Source of the DNA: Ruegeria atlantica
Lineage (GTDB): Bacteria; Pseudomonadota; Alphaproteobacteria; Rhodobacterales; Rhodobacteraceae
Assembly: GCA_013032095.1 (NCBI GenBank)
Contig: WQBJ01000034.1
Location: forward strand, 1-39,344
Direction of reading: 5' to 3'
DNA length: 39,344 nt
Position 1 is the stretch's first letter; every line of letters begins with the position of its first letter. The translations under genes and the position numbers were made by a program. Positions 1-8,152 of the stretch are shown piece after piece. The notes beneath the pieces were generated by a model. The model ran no database searches, had not been told where the DNA came from, and saw only the letters and a program-made list of their open reading frames with translations.

Positions 1-217
1 CGATGCAACGTTTCAGGCGCATGCGAAGTTTACAGAAATTCGCCTCCGTCCATTCTTCCGTCTACAACCACTTCAACCAGGAAAGATCGCTGGCCAGCAG
101 AGACACCTTCAAGCTGACACGCACCGCCGCTCTCGCCGAGTGGCGCGAACTTGGTGCGGCATAAAGGACAACCCTAATGGCCTAACTGAGACTGGTTCCA
201 ATTTGTCTGACAGCACC
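1..217 (+). mobile_element. 3' end of an IS6-family insertion sequence (cut by window edge)
   Basis: An open frame enters the window and ends with TAA at 162-164. Its last 53 codons (from ATG at 3) closely match the C-terminus of the IS6-type transposase at 32174-32881, for example MQRFRRMRSLQKF here against MQRFRRKRSLQKF there, and both end in a TAALAEWR/IAALAEWR-type tail. The right terminal repeat is AATTTGTCTGACAGCACC at 200-217, matching 32917-32934. No stop interrupts the visible part, so this copy may be intact outside the window. It has the same orientation as the copy at 32 kb. Confidence 0.85.
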
Positions 218-296
218 ATCTCGCTTTTGGCCGGACCTGATTGCCGTTGGATCAGTGGGCAAACACTTCGCGCAAATGGCGGTGTTATCTGAATGC

Positions 297-1211
297 TTAA
301 CCCGACGCTTCCAGTAGATTTGCCTTTGAATAACGCGCGGGCGGGCATCCAACATAGCGGGAAAATGCCGTACTGAAGGCACTGGACGACCCGTACCCGG
401 TCTGGGCAGAGATTTCGGCAATGCTGAGATCTCCTGCCCGGAGCATGTGTTTTGCCAGTGTCATCCGCCAGTTTTGCAAGTAGCTCATTGGGGGTATTCC
501 CATGACCCCTTCAAACCGGGTGAAGAATGCAGATCGAGACAGCCCAGCTTCGGTTGCAAGCGCTTGAACAGTCCAGTTGTGAGCAGGAGCCGCGTGCATG
601 GCTCGCAAACTGGGTCCAACACGAATGTCTGCCAATCCACGTAAAAGGCCAGCAGTCGGTTCTGGGTCCGCGCCAGATCGGAAGGCTTCGATCAGTAGAA
701 CTTGTAATAGGTTCTCGACGATCACATCTCGCGCCGGCCTGTTTGCGCGAGCTTCATCGCGAACAAGCCCCGTAAGTGCAGCCAACCGACCCTCACCGCG
801 AACAAAGATCAGATCAGGCAATAGCGAGTTCAATAGATCAGCGTCCGGGCTGGCAAAGGTGCAGTGTCCCACGAGCTGTTGAACTTCTGGATCCGCATCA
901 GATGCCGAAAGCCGGAAAATACCGTCTTCACCCTCCACCGGGTGGTTGACCAAATCAGCGGGTGGTGGAGGATCCATGCTTGAGAAGTTGAATGACTTGA
1001 CCGCTGGGATCAGTACAAAATCACCCGCATTCAAGACTAGGGGCTCTTTCCCCTCGACCTCCAGGCACGCACGTCCCGCAAGTAGAGAACAGTAGAACGC
1101 CTCGTTTACATCTTCACGATGCACCCGAAACGGCCCCGATGCATGCACCAGCTTTGAATAGGATGCTTTGGGTTGAAGGAGGGCGATGATTTCAGAGAAT
1201 GGATCTGCCAT
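297..1211 (-). CDS. AraC-family transcriptional regulator with N-terminal cupin
   Basis: A 304-residue protein. The first ~190 residues look like the cupin-type effector domain found in one large class of AraC regulators (GDFVLIPA, then the HPVEGEDG region). The last ~100 residues carry the two helix-turn-helix units, with the signature IAEISAQTGYGSSSAFSTAF near residues 262-281 followed by a CPPARYSK end. Length and domain order are normal for the family. It is transcribed away from the short-chain dehydrogenase at 1307, and the 95-bp gap holds two direct repeats 21 bp apart (1215-1226 and 1236-1247), the usual layout of an AraC-type operator. Control of the dehydrogenase, probably with autoregulation, is inferred. 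The inducer is unknown. The start has no strong ribosome site but is the only ATG compatible with the full cupin. Confidence 0.92.
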   Translation of the reverse strand: MADPFSEIIALLQPKASYSKLVHASGPFRVHREDVNEAFYCSLLAGRACLEVEGKEPLVLNAGDFVLIPAVKSFNFSSMDPPPPADLVNHPVEGEDGIFRLSASDADPEVQQLVGHCTFASPDADLLNSLLPDLIFVRGEGRLAALTGLVRDEARANRPARDVIVENLLQVLLIEAFRSGADPEPTAGLLRGLADIRVGPSLRAMHAAPAHNWTVQALATEAGLSRSAFFTRFEGVMGIPPMSYLQNWRMTLAKHMLRAGDLSIAEISAQTGYGSSSAFSTAFSRYVGCPPARYSKANLLEASG

Positions 1212-1214
1212 TTT

Positions 1215-1256
1215 GGACCATTGATAAAAAGAAACGGACTATTGATTATATATAAT
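1215..1256. promoter_or_regulatory. Divergent AraC/SDR control region: direct repeats plus palindrome
   Basis: GGACCATTGATA (1215-1226) and GGACTATTGATT (1236-1247) agree at 10 of 12 bases and are 21 bp apart, two helical turns on the same face. The second overlaps a perfect 12-bp palindrome ATTATATATAAT (1245-1256), which contains TATAAT at 1251-1256 as a possible -10. AraC dimers commonly bind two direct half-sites with this spacing next to the -35/-10 region. The site faces the dehydrogenase. Binding is inferred. Confidence 0.55.
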
Positions 1257-1306
1257 GCTGTCGACGTCCTCTACTTTCAAGGCATCAACAAATTGGAGAC
1301 AACGTC

Positions 1307-2056
1307 ATGAAGACCGTATTGATCACAGGATGTTCTTCGGGATTTGGACTGGAGACTTCGCGCTTCTTCCTCGAACAGGGCTGGTCGGTAATCGCGACAA
1401 TGCGCAAGCCAGATGAAACACTATTGCCGGTATCAGATCGTTTGGCGATCCTGCCATTGGATATCTCGGATAGTGAGAGTATCGCAAAGGATGTGGAAGC
1501 TGCTGGCCCCATCGACGCTTTGGTGAACAATGCAGGCGTCGGCTGGCTTTCCCCTTTTGAGGGCACATCAGAGGATAACCTGCGCCGAATTTTTGAGACC
1601 AACACGTTCGGCACCATGGAAATGGTCCGTGCCGTGCTGCCACAAATGCGCGCCACGGGATCAGGGGTGATCGTGAATGTCTCTTCCAGCGTCACACTCA
1701 AACCGCTGCCGTTGGCTTCGGTCTACACGGCAAGCAAAGCTGCGGTGAACGCCTTCACCGAATGCCTTGCCCTTGAACTGGCTCCGCTAGGTATCCGGAC
1801 CCATATCGTTCTACCAGGTCAGGCCCCAACGACGAATTTTGGCAAGAACGCAATGGCAATAATGTCAGAATCCAATGACACGCCTGAAGACTACAAGCCG
1901 TTCGTCGAGCAGACCATGACTGCCTTCATGAACACCGAAGGGAAGGAGTTCACCTTCTCCGAGGATGTCGTTCAGGCGATCTGGAGAGCCGTCACCGACA
2001 GCACATGTCCACTTCGGATCCCCGCTGGAAAGGACTCAGTCGCTCTGGCGGCTTGA
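1307..2056 (+). CDS. Short-chain dehydrogenase/reductase (classical SDR)
   Basis: A 249-residue, single-domain NAD(P)-dependent oxidoreductase. The Rossmann cofactor motif TGCSSGFG is at residues 7-14, the NNAG motif near 74, the catalytic serine in VSSSV near 126-130, and the YTASK active-site Tyr/Lys pair near 144-148. Length and motif spacing are typical of classical SDRs. The N-terminal TGCSSGFG form with an arginine shortly after (MRKP) suggests a preference for NADP(H), which is an inference. GGAGA lies 7 bases before the ATG. It is transcribed alone and followed by a terminator hairpin. The divergent AraC regulator is the likely controller. The substrate cannot be read from the sequence. 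Confidence 0.93.
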   Translation: MKTVLITGCSSGFGLETSRFFLEQGWSVIATMRKPDETLLPVSDRLAILPLDISDSESIAKDVEAAGPIDALVNNAGVGWLSPFEGTSEDNLRRIFETNTFGTMEMVRAVLPQMRATGSGVIVNVSSSVTLKPLPLASVYTASKAAVNAFTECLALELAPLGIRTHIVLPGQAPTTNFGKNAMAIMSESNDTPEDYKPFVEQTMTAFMNTEGKEFTFSEDVVQAIWRAVTDSTCPLRIPAGKDSVALAA

Positions 2057-2098
2057 CACCTTCAACAATCAGAAGAAACCCTCTCGAAAAACCAGCAT

Positions 2099-2125
2099 GG
2101 CCGACCTCAATGGCCGGCCTTTTTT
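2099..2125 (+). terminator. Rho-independent terminator after the SDR gene
   Basis: GGCCG (2099-2103) pairs with CGGCC (2115-2119) and is followed directly by six T residues (2120-2125). It lies 43 bp after the SDR stop codon and just before the convergent end of the MTHFR-like gene at 2129. Confidence 0.65.
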
Positions 2126-2128
2126 ACC

Positions 2129-2971
2129 TCAAGCTAGCATTTTACTCGAAGTATCCCACGTTTGCCGCGCCTTAACCGCAGTAAGCCACTCAACGGCAGT
2201 CTTCGCGCCACCAAAGGGATAAAGGTGAATCGCAACATCAGCTAAATTGCGTCGTTGCAGTTCTTGATCGATCAAACGGACCAGACGGGAAAAATCAACG
2301 ATCCCGTCCACGGTGTCACTCACGTTGTTAAGCCCGCCTGTCGAAACCCCAAATGAGCGTGCAAACCTTAGCAGGCGATCCTTTTTAGTTGGCCCGGGTA
2401 TCCCAATTTGGATCGTCTGGCTAACACCAACGTTTCGAAGCTGGCTTATCCAGTTGAGAATTCTGGTTGGATCAAAGGCAAGTTGAGTGGTTATGCTCAC
2501 GCTGCACCCGTAGGACTCCAGAAGTTTTACTTTTTCCTCCAGTAAGGCCACGTCCGAACGATAACCTATGGCTGCGTTTCCCTCTGGAAAACCCGGCAAT
2601 GTGACCCTCTTGATCGCGTATTTTTCAATCCACTCGGTTCGAAGGAGATCCATCGTGTTGTTGAATGGTCCCGACGCATTTGATGGGTCACCGCCAACGA
2701 CCATAACTTGTCCTTGTGCGCCGGCAAACCGAAGTTTTTCGGTCAGGTCAAACAAGTGTTTTTTTGATTGAAGGCGTCGAGCTGCAAATATCGGCACCGG
2801 CAATAGTCCGGCATCGTCGATCCGGCGCACCGTTCGCAGCCTGTCGTAATCGTCCTCATCGTTCAGCCAGGCCACATTGACAGCGGTTCGCGCAGGAATA
2901 AGGGGCGCGGCTGATGTGAGATCCGCAATCGTCTTTGCTGTCGCTTCAAGTGAAAAAAAGTCCAAATCCAT
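2129..2971 (-). CDS. Methylenetetrahydrofolate reductase-like protein
   Basis: A 280-residue protein matching the MTHFR/MetF TIM-barrel pattern: VVGGDPSN corresponds to the family's 'RGDPP' turn, LPGFPEGN to the 'GYPEGHP' segment, and SITTQLAFDPTRILNWI to the 'TQ.FFD...F' segment. MTHFRs are FAD enzymes that reduce methylene-THF to methyl-THF. Short relatives in marine alphaproteobacteria often serve C1 oxidation coupled to demethylation, but that role here is inference. The start at 2971 is chosen because AAGGAAGG lies 8 bases upstream; an in-frame ATG at 3007 lacks such a site. It shares the strand with the DUF983 gene 122 bp upstream. Confidence 0.82.
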   Translation of the reverse strand: MDLDFFSLEATAKTIADLTSAAPLIPARTAVNVAWLNDEDDYDRLRTVRRIDDAGLLPVPIFAARRLQSKKHLFDLTEKLRFAGAQGQVMVVGGDPSNASGPFNNTMDLLRTEWIEKYAIKRVTLPGFPEGNAAIGYRSDVALLEEKVKLLESYGCSVSITTQLAFDPTRILNWISQLRNVGVSQTIQIGIPGPTKKDRLLRFARSFGVSTGGLNNVSDTVDGIVDFSRLVRLIDQELQRRNLADVAIHLYPFGGAKTAVEWLTAVKARQTWDTSSKMLA

Positions 2972-3093
2972 CAAGAAATCCTTCCTTTGAAAGGGCTGAG
3001 AATTCATTGGGAGGGGCGGCTCGCCTAACCGATAACGTACAGAGCCTGACCGGGAGCACTCCAGCTTCGATTACCGAATTCGTTCGGCGTGAC

Positions 3094-3483
3094 CTAGAAC
3101 CCGTGCATTCGTTTGGCCCATTGGTACCCGACAATCAGGCCCTTCATGACCGGCAGCAGTGCCAAGGCACCTACAACTGCAATCACAGACATGCTCAAAG
3201 CCAGGGCCCAGGGTTCTGGCCTCCAGGTAACCCAAGCGATGTGCAACGCGAACCCCATAAAGTGGCCAACGATCAGGATCGTAAGATAAGCCGGACCATC
3301 ATCAGCTCGCTGATGGCTCAGATCCAAACCGCAATTCGAGCACTCATCGTTCACTTTGATGTAGCTATGCAGCAGTTTGCCTTCCCCGCATTTGGGGCAC
3401 TTGAGGCGCATCCCATTCATGATCGCGGGTTTGATGGGGCGGTCTTCACTGTCGTCGTGGGCGTCAATTGCAAGTTCGGACAT
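3094..3483 (-). CDS. DUF983 family membrane protein with zinc-ribbon motif
   Basis: A 129-residue protein. Residues ~25-50 hold two Cys pairs, CPKCGEGKLL and CSNCGLDL, forming a likely zinc ribbon. Two hydrophobic segments follow (around YLTILIVGHFMGFALHIAWV and LALSMSVIAVVGALALLPV), and the ending is GYQWAKRMHGF. This matches the DUF983 family, which is widespread in alphaproteobacteria and has no settled function. The start at 3483 is preferred because AGAAGGAGATC lies just upstream; the longer frame to 3540 has no ribosome site. It is divergent from the MocR regulator. Confidence 0.85.
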   Translation of the reverse strand: MSELAIDAHDDSEDRPIKPAIMNGMRLKCPKCGEGKLLHSYIKVNDECSNCGLDLSHQRADDGPAYLTILIVGHFMGFALHIAWVTWRPEPWALALSMSVIAVVGALALLPVMKGLIVGYQWAKRMHGF

Positions 3484-3533
3484 CTTTGATCTCCTTCTGT
3501 TTTGCCTCAGATAGTTTATCTTCAAACAAAATG

Positions 3534-3553
3534 CAATCAATAGCCAATCAATA
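3534..3553. promoter_or_regulatory. Direct repeat, candidate MocR operator
   Basis: The 9-mer CAATCAATA occurs twice, at 3534-3542 and 3545-3553, 11 bp apart (one helical turn). It lies in the 120-bp gap between the divergent DUF983 and MocR genes. MocR/PdxR-type regulators bind direct repeats close to their own promoters, so this is a reasonable operator candidate. It is inferred from pattern and position only. Confidence 0.45.
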
Positions 3554-3603
3554 TGATAGCAAGTGCGACAAGTTGTTGATAATTTTTTTGTAAAAGGGTA
3601 AAT

Positions 3604-5013
3604 GTGAAAGGCACAATCTCCTATATTGAGTGGAGCGAAGCCTTGAAGTCATGGACACCGAATCTGCGCGACGACGGAAAGCCACTCTACGTCCAGATCG
3701 CGGAAGCAATCAGACATGATGTAGAAACAGGTGTGCTTGATGCTGGTGACAGGCTTCCGCCTCAACGCAGCGTCGCCAAGCTGGTTGGCTTAGACTTCAC
3801 GACCGTGTCCCGCGGATACTCTGAGGCTGCGAAGCGAGGGTATATCGACACCTTTGTCGGGCGGGGCTCGTTCATCCGGAAACCAGATGATAATTCGGAA
3901 AAAGCAGACCCGCGCCGCGCGCTTGAAGAAGACCCGAACATGAATATGCCCCCGGAGCCAGACGATCCGGCTCTGGTCGCCCGTATGGAGCAAGGCCTCA
4001 CGCATGTTGCTGCGAACCTTGTTCCTCTGCTTCGCTACCAATCCATTATCGGGAGTCGGCAGGACCGGGAAACCGCTTCGCGCTGGATGACCATCAATGG
4101 TATCGACATTACAGCAGACCAATTGGCAATTACGCCCGGCGCACATGCCAGCCTGCTGTCGATCCTGACATTGCTCTCAAAACCCGGAGGCACCGTGCTC
4201 TGTGAGCGTGTGACCTATCCCGGTATTCGTGCCATCGGCGCTCAACTTGGCATCCGGCTTGTTGGCGTGCGATCAGACAGCAGCGGTATTCTCCCTGATG
4301 ATCTGGAAGCCGCCATCCAAGAGCACGCGCCCTCTGCACTTTATCTGAATCCAACGCTGCAAAACCCCCTAACGCTTACGATTCCGATGCAGAGGCGTCA
4401 GCAGATCGCATCCGTTTTGGATAAGTATGGTTTGCCTTTGATTGAAGATGACGCCTGTCGCTTTGTGTCGCCGGATGCGCCGCCACCGATCTCACAACAT
4501 ATCCCTGAATTGGGGTGGTACATCGCAGGTCTTTCGAAATGCCTTGGTGCTGGTTTGAGGCTGGCGCTCACGGTGGTTCCATCTGGCCTGTCCAAAACTC
4601 ACTTCACTCGGGCTTTGCAGGCATCGAATGTCATGGCATCACCGATCACAACAGCTTTGATGGCGCGATGGGTCGAGGATGGTACAGCCGCGGCGGTGCA
4701 GAAATTCGTCCGAAAGGAAGCGAACCGCAGACAGAACCTGGCGGCCAAAATTATGCAGAGCCAAGACTTTGTGGGCAGTCGGGAGGCATTTAATATCTGG
4801 CTGACACTGCCTGAAGGATCCAGCCGAGCTGACGTGATGAGTCACATGGCCAATCGCCAAATCGGGATCATGCCGAGCAATGCCTTTACGGTGACAGGAA
4901 CGCCCGATGAAGCGGTCAGGGTGTGTCTGGGTGGACCAATTTCATTCAGCCAACTGACTGAAGATCTCGAAGCATTAAACTATGCGATCACCCACAAAAA
5001 CTGGGTTCCCTAG
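3604..5013 (+). CDS. MocR-type GntR regulator with PLP aminotransferase-like domain
   Basis: A 469-residue protein. Residues ~25-95 are a GntR winged helix (PLYVQIAEAIRHDVETG, then LPPQRSVAKLVG and GYIDTFVGRGSFI). The rest is a fold-type I aminotransferase domain, with YLNPTLQNPL and EDDACRF in the cofactor region and the likely PLP Schiff-base lysine at K312 in AGLSKCLGAGLRL. MocR proteins use PLP or a PLP adduct as effector and usually control a neighbouring gene. The start is GTG at 3604 with AAGGG upstream. Nearest candidate targets are the divergent DUF983 and MTHFR-like genes, since the direct repeat at 3534 lies between them. The PLP enzyme part is presumed regulatory. Confidence 0.93.
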   Translation: MKGTISYIEWSEALKSWTPNLRDDGKPLYVQIAEAIRHDVETGVLDAGDRLPPQRSVAKLVGLDFTTVSRGYSEAAKRGYIDTFVGRGSFIRKPDDNSEKADPRRALEEDPNMNMPPEPDDPALVARMEQGLTHVAANLVPLLRYQSIIGSRQDRETASRWMTINGIDITADQLAITPGAHASLLSILTLLSKPGGTVLCERVTYPGIRAIGAQLGIRLVGVRSDSSGILPDDLEAAIQEHAPSALYLNPTLQNPLTLTIPMQRRQQIASVLDKYGLPLIEDDACRFVSPDAPPPISQHIPELGWYIAGLSKCLGAGLRLALTVVPSGLSKTHFTRALQASNVMASPITTALMARWVEDGTAAAVQKFVRKEANRRQNLAAKIMQSQDFVGSREAFNIWLTLPEGSSRADVMSHMANRQIGIMPSNAFTVTGTPDEAVRVCLGGPISFSQLTEDLEALNYAITHKNWVP

Positions 5014-5130
5014 GCTGTTAGGCTGTGCCGAAAACCGAAACGACCTTCGTCTCAGTTCTTCAACTGTCTTTATGGTTACTGTTTATTTCTATACGCTTAG
5101 TACCAGATTGGTAAATCGTTGAATGTCTGT

Positions 5131-5256
5131 TTATCTGACAGGTCGAAGCGCATCGACGCGAGACAGGCACTCGCGGGTCTGCTCTGCCACTGTCGCACCT
5201 TCGCCGACCTGCCCGCAGAGAATTGCGACGCCGTTGTGTTTGACGATCTTGCTCAT
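5131..5256 (-). pseudogene. Truncated RidA (YjgF) family gene, N-terminal fragment
   Basis: Reading the minus strand from ATG at 5256 gives a 41-residue frame ending in TAA at 5133-5131. It contains HNGVAILCGQVGEGATVAEQ and TRECLSRVDAL, a clear match to the N-terminal third of RidA-family reactive-imine deaminases (normally ~115-130 residues). The match stops after VDAL and continues as RPVR-stop, so the 3' two thirds, including the active-site arginine region, are missing. It lies 43 bp downstream of the FAD/Fe-S subunit gene in the same operon, where a RidA would hydrolyse the imine made by the amine dehydrogenase. A deletion probably removed the end of the operon. Confidence 0.75.
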
Positions 5257-5299
5257 GCGTTGGCTGGTATTGATACGTTAGATCATGGGGGCTTCTTTC

Positions 5300-6694
5300 T
5301 TAGTTGGTTGCGCTGTTCACCGAACCGCCCATCTCTGCCAGTTCGCCAAGAGTCACGGGTTTCAACGGTGGCCTGATCCGATAGTATCCGGTTTCATCCA
5401 TTGTAGCGCTGTTCGCTTCGGCCAGCAGGTTGCTTACGGTTAGTCCGCAATATCGGCCTTGGCATGGTCCCATTCCGGCACGACTGAAGGCTTTGGCCTG
5501 GTTCGGACCCGCGCAGCCAATTCCAGCATGGCGACGAATGTCTCCTGCAGTGATTTCCTCGCAACGGCAGATGATAGTCGCGTCGACGGGCTTTGTGGCT
5601 TCGATTGCGGGTGGAAATGCCTTGTCAAGGAAAGGGCGCACCGCCAGTTCCTGCGCGATACTACGCCGAATTGGTTTGGCGGTGTCGTCCCTCTCGATCG
5701 TCGAAATCGCACCCAGATCGGCGGCCATTTTCAATGCTGCAAGGCGGCCTGCCAATGCCGCCACCTTCGCGCCACCGATGCCCGCGCCATCTCCGGCGAT
5801 ATGGACCGTTTCGACATTTGTCCCGCCCCAGTCATCGAGGTTAGGCACAAAACAATGCTGCCGTGCGTCCCAGTGATGCGCCACGTCGATGGAGCGGGCC
5901 GCCTGTGTGTTAGGCACGACACCGTGATGCAGGAGCACTGTGTCGCATGGAATATGTCGGGTCTTTCCGTCCGCAGTAAAGCGGATGTCTTCGGCGGCAG
6001 TTTCTCCTTCAATCAAAATATTTGTCGCGGAAGTGTAGCGGCGCACCCCGGCGCGACGGATTTCCGATAGCATCGTCAACCCCTTTAGCAGATACCGCCA
6101 GCCGCGAAGGGCTCCACCCAGATGCGGAAGAGCCCGCAGAAGATCCGCTTGTGTCTGAGTTTCTACAAGTGCTAGCGGCGATGTGCCCGCCCGTATCATC
6201 TGCGAAGCGATCAGGTATAGCAGCGGTCCTGATCCGACTAGAACCGCATTTTTCGAAAGGACGCCAGATTGTTTCAACAGAATTTGCGCCGCCCCCGCCG
6301 TCATCACGCCAGGCAAGGTCCAGCCCGGTAGCGGCATCGGGCGTTCCAGGGCTCCTGTGGCGATGAGGATGCGTTTTGCTTCGATAGCGCCCCCACGACC
6401 ATCAGCGGTGTAGAGAACCCGAATTCCCTCTTCGATCGCCCAGACCACCGCGCCGCTGATATGGGTGATGTTGCCGTGATCCAGCCCTGCTGTGAGGGAC
6501 AATCCGTCTGTATAGTCCTTACCAAGCATTTCGCCTCTGACCGGTGCGACCCGATCCACATCGCGGTAGATTTGTCCGCCCGGACGGGGCTGCTCATCCA
6601 AAAGGATAACATGCAGGCCAACATTTGCGGCGGTTGCTGCCGCGGCCATTCCGGCAGGGCCGGCCCCGATGATGACAAGATCAGTTATCTGCAT
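5300..6694 (-). CDS. FAD/NAD(P)-binding subunit of a three-part amine dehydrogenase (HcnB/OoxA-like)
   Basis: A 464-residue protein. The N-terminal FAD site is VIIGAGPAGMAAAATA (residues ~7-22) with the DEQPRPGGQIYR continuation. A second nucleotide-binding motif, LVGSGPLLYLIA, lies near residue 150, and a second FAD motif, VHIAGDGAGIGGAKVA, near 305. The C-terminal part has a BFD-like [2Fe-2S] motif, CRCEEIT...GPCQGRYCG (residues ~383-421). This architecture is that of HcnB, the octopine/nopaline oxidase A subunit and cis-4-hydroxy-D-proline dehydrogenase subunits. Its start overlaps the ferredoxin-like gene by 14 bp and has GGAAGGAA upstream. It should act as the electron-transfer subunit between the DadA-like catalytic subunit and the respiratory chain. 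Confidence 0.9.
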   Translation of the reverse strand: MQITDLVIIGAGPAGMAAAATAANVGLHVILLDEQPRPGGQIYRDVDRVAPVRGEMLGKDYTDGLSLTAGLDHGNITHISGAVVWAIEEGIRVLYTADGRGGAIEAKRILIATGALERPMPLPGWTLPGVMTAGAAQILLKQSGVLSKNAVLVGSGPLLYLIASQMIRAGTSPLALVETQTQADLLRALPHLGGALRGWRYLLKGLTMLSEIRRAGVRRYTSATNILIEGETAAEDIRFTADGKTRHIPCDTVLLHHGVVPNTQAARSIDVAHHWDARQHCFVPNLDDWGGTNVETVHIAGDGAGIGGAKVAALAGRLAALKMAADLGAISTIERDDTAKPIRRSIAQELAVRPFLDKAFPPAIEATKPVDATIICRCEEITAGDIRRHAGIGCAGPNQAKAFSRAGMGPCQGRYCGLTVSNLLAEANSATMDETGYYRIRPPLKPVTLGELAEMGGSVNSATN

Positions 6695-6995
6695 CGATCA
6701 CGTTCCTTCCTTTGCGCGGCATCGACAAACGCAACCCTTCCGTAACTTCAAGCATGCAGGCTTGACGGGTCACGCCGTCAACGTCGACGAGGCAGTCGAA
6801 ACAGGCACCCATCATGCAGAATGGCGCGCGTGGAGCGCCCGAAACCGGTGTGTACCTGAAAGTTCCTACACCGGCGGCCAGCATTGCGGCCGCGAGATTT
6901 GAACCTTCGGGCAGCTGCAGTTCCCCGCCTTCGAACCATACTGGAACCAGGCGGCGCCTTTCCTCCAACTCAAGAAATGACGAAGCGGTCTTCAC
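6681..6995 (-). CDS. (2Fe-2S)-binding small subunit of the amine dehydrogenase (HcnA-like)
   Basis: A 104-residue ferredoxin-like protein with cluster ligands in CMMGACFDCLVDVDG and a fourth Cys in RQACMLEV, as in HcnA, SoxX-like and OoxA small subunits. The start is taken as GTG at 6995 because GGAGGTGTTCA lies immediately before it; it overlaps the 3' end of the upstream FAD oxidoreductase gene by 26 bp. A longer frame to 7070 runs inside that gene and has no ribosome site. Tight overlaps on both sides mean translational coupling of the three subunits, and electrons likely pass through this cluster within the complex. Confidence 0.88.
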   Translation of the reverse strand: MKTASSFLELEERRRLVPVWFEGGELQLPEGSNLAAAMLAAGVGTFRYTPVSGAPRAPFCMMGACFDCLVDVDGVTRQACMLEVTEGLRLSMPRKGRNVIDADN

Positions 6996-8070
6996 TGAAC
7001 ACCTCCAGATTCGGTGCGACGTTGGTGCCTTCCAGCCAGTCGGGCAGGAAACGAGCGTGGGCCGCCGCAAGGGTGATGCCGCTGTGGCAGGTGACTAGGA
7101 AAGCACCGGTCATCTCGGGACTTTCCTGGTAGATTGGCAAGCCATCGGGCGACAGAATTCGCAAAGCCCCCCAACTGCGCACGAGTTGCGCCTTGGCAAG
7201 CACCGGGTAGGCCGCGACCGCCTCGGAAGCGAGGCCGGAAAGACCAGGCTGGGTGACGCCGTCATTCAGGCCCACCTCTTCGTTGGTGGCACCTATCTGG
7301 ACGCCACCTTCATCTACCTGCCGTGCGATCAGCGAGGGGCGGTTGATTATTTTTGGCAGCTTCTCGGTGATCATCACTTGACCGCGCTGTGGCCGGATTG
7401 GGGCTTTGAAGCCCAGTTTGGGTCCAAGTTCCATTGCGCCCAAACCAGCGGAAAGGATCACCTTGTCAGCCTGCACGTGGCTTCCGTCCGCGCATGAGAT
7501 AGTAAAAACATCCGATTTCCTGACGTCTGTGACAGTTTTTTCGTTCAGCACCCGCCCACCAAGCCGCCGGACATCGTCGGCGAGAGACCGCAGCAACTTC
7601 AATGGATTCACATGACCGTCTTGATGGTGAAGGATCGCACCAACGACTTTGGGACCGATCTCCGGCTCCTCCGTGAGGAGCGCCTTCCGGTCCAGAACAT
7701 CATATGGGTAATTGCCGTCCAGCTTCGCCTTCAACTCCTCGTATTGCGCGACTGTTTTCGTCAGGGTTTCTCCTGAGAAATGCAGGTCGTAGCCGCCCGT
7801 CTGCTCAAGCGACATGTCATGTCCGGTCGCGTCAGAAAGCTCATCGGCAAACCCGGCCCATGCGGCGGCGGATTGCTGGCTCCAAGCGGCATAACGTGGT
7901 TGTTTGATCCCCTTGGACTGCACCCATACAAGTCCAAAATTTCCCCGACTGGCTCGAAAGCTGCCGTCGCCTCCATCGAGGACCACAACGCGCTTGCCGC
8001 GTTTTAATAGTCCCCATGCAACAGACAGGCCGACAACACCACCGCCTATGATTGCAAAGTCGGTTTCCAT
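6970..8070 (-). CDS. DadA-type FAD oxidoreductase, catalytic subunit (HcnC/OoxB-like)
   Basis: A 366-residue D-amino-acid/glycine-oxidase-fold flavoprotein. The N-terminal GxGxxG motif is FAIIGGGVVGLSVAWGL (residues 5-21), the GG-doublet region is VVLDGGDGSFRASRGNFG, and the C-terminal FAD contact is TCHSGITLAAAHARFL. Length and motifs fit the catalytic subunit of the Hcn/Oox/hydroxyproline-dehydrogenase group, which oxidises the C-N bond of amino acids or opines to an imine. It is the first enzyme gene after the TRAP transporter, so the transporter substrate is probably the enzyme substrate. Which compound (opine, D-hydroxyproline, D-amino acid) cannot be decided from sequence. Confidence 0.9.
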   Translation of the reverse strand: METDFAIIGGGVVGLSVAWGLLKRGKRVVVLDGGDGSFRASRGNFGLVWVQSKGIKQPRYAAWSQQSAAAWAGFADELSDATGHDMSLEQTGGYDLHFSGETLTKTVAQYEELKAKLDGNYPYDVLDRKALLTEEPEIGPKVVGAILHHQDGHVNPLKLLRSLADDVRRLGGRVLNEKTVTDVRKSDVFTISCADGSHVQADKVILSAGLGAMELGPKLGFKAPIRPQRGQVMITEKLPKIINRPSLIARQVDEGGVQIGATNEEVGLNDGVTQPGLSGLASEAVAAYPVLAKAQLVRSWGALRILSPDGLPIYQESPEMTGAFLVTCHSGITLAAAHARFLPDWLEGTNVAPNLEVFSEDRFVIS

Positions 8071-8103
8071 GATCTCAGTTTCTGAATTTAGGTTTGAGTA
8101 GAG

Positions 8104-8130
8104 CCGGGGCGAAAAAAGGTGTCGCCCCGG
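8104..8130 (-). promoter_or_regulatory. Strong hairpin between dctP and the oxidoreductase genes
   Basis: CCGGGGCGA (8104-8112) and TCGCCCCGG (8122-8130) form a perfect 9-bp GC-rich stem with a 9-base loop. No T-run follows the stem in the minus-strand direction; the T-run is in the loop. It lies just after the binding-protein gene inside the operon, the usual position of a 3' stabilising or partial-termination hairpin that raises binding-protein mRNA relative to downstream genes. Confidence 0.65.
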
Positions 8131-8152
8131 ATTGTATCAGACGAGAGGCTGC

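Noticed and set aside
1221..1256. Sigma-70 promoter TTGATA/TATAAT upstream of the SDR
   Set aside because: The spacing between the two boxes is 24 bp, too long; kept only as a regulatory region with direct repeats.
2935..3489. Plus-strand frame of 184 codons over the DUF983 and MTHFR-like genes
   Set aside because: Antisense to DUF983 with its zinc ribbon and ribosome site; no protein pattern.
5119..5376. Plus-strand frame of 85 codons after the MocR gene
   Set aside because: The minus strand of the same bases encodes the recognisable RidA fragment and the end of the FAD subunit.
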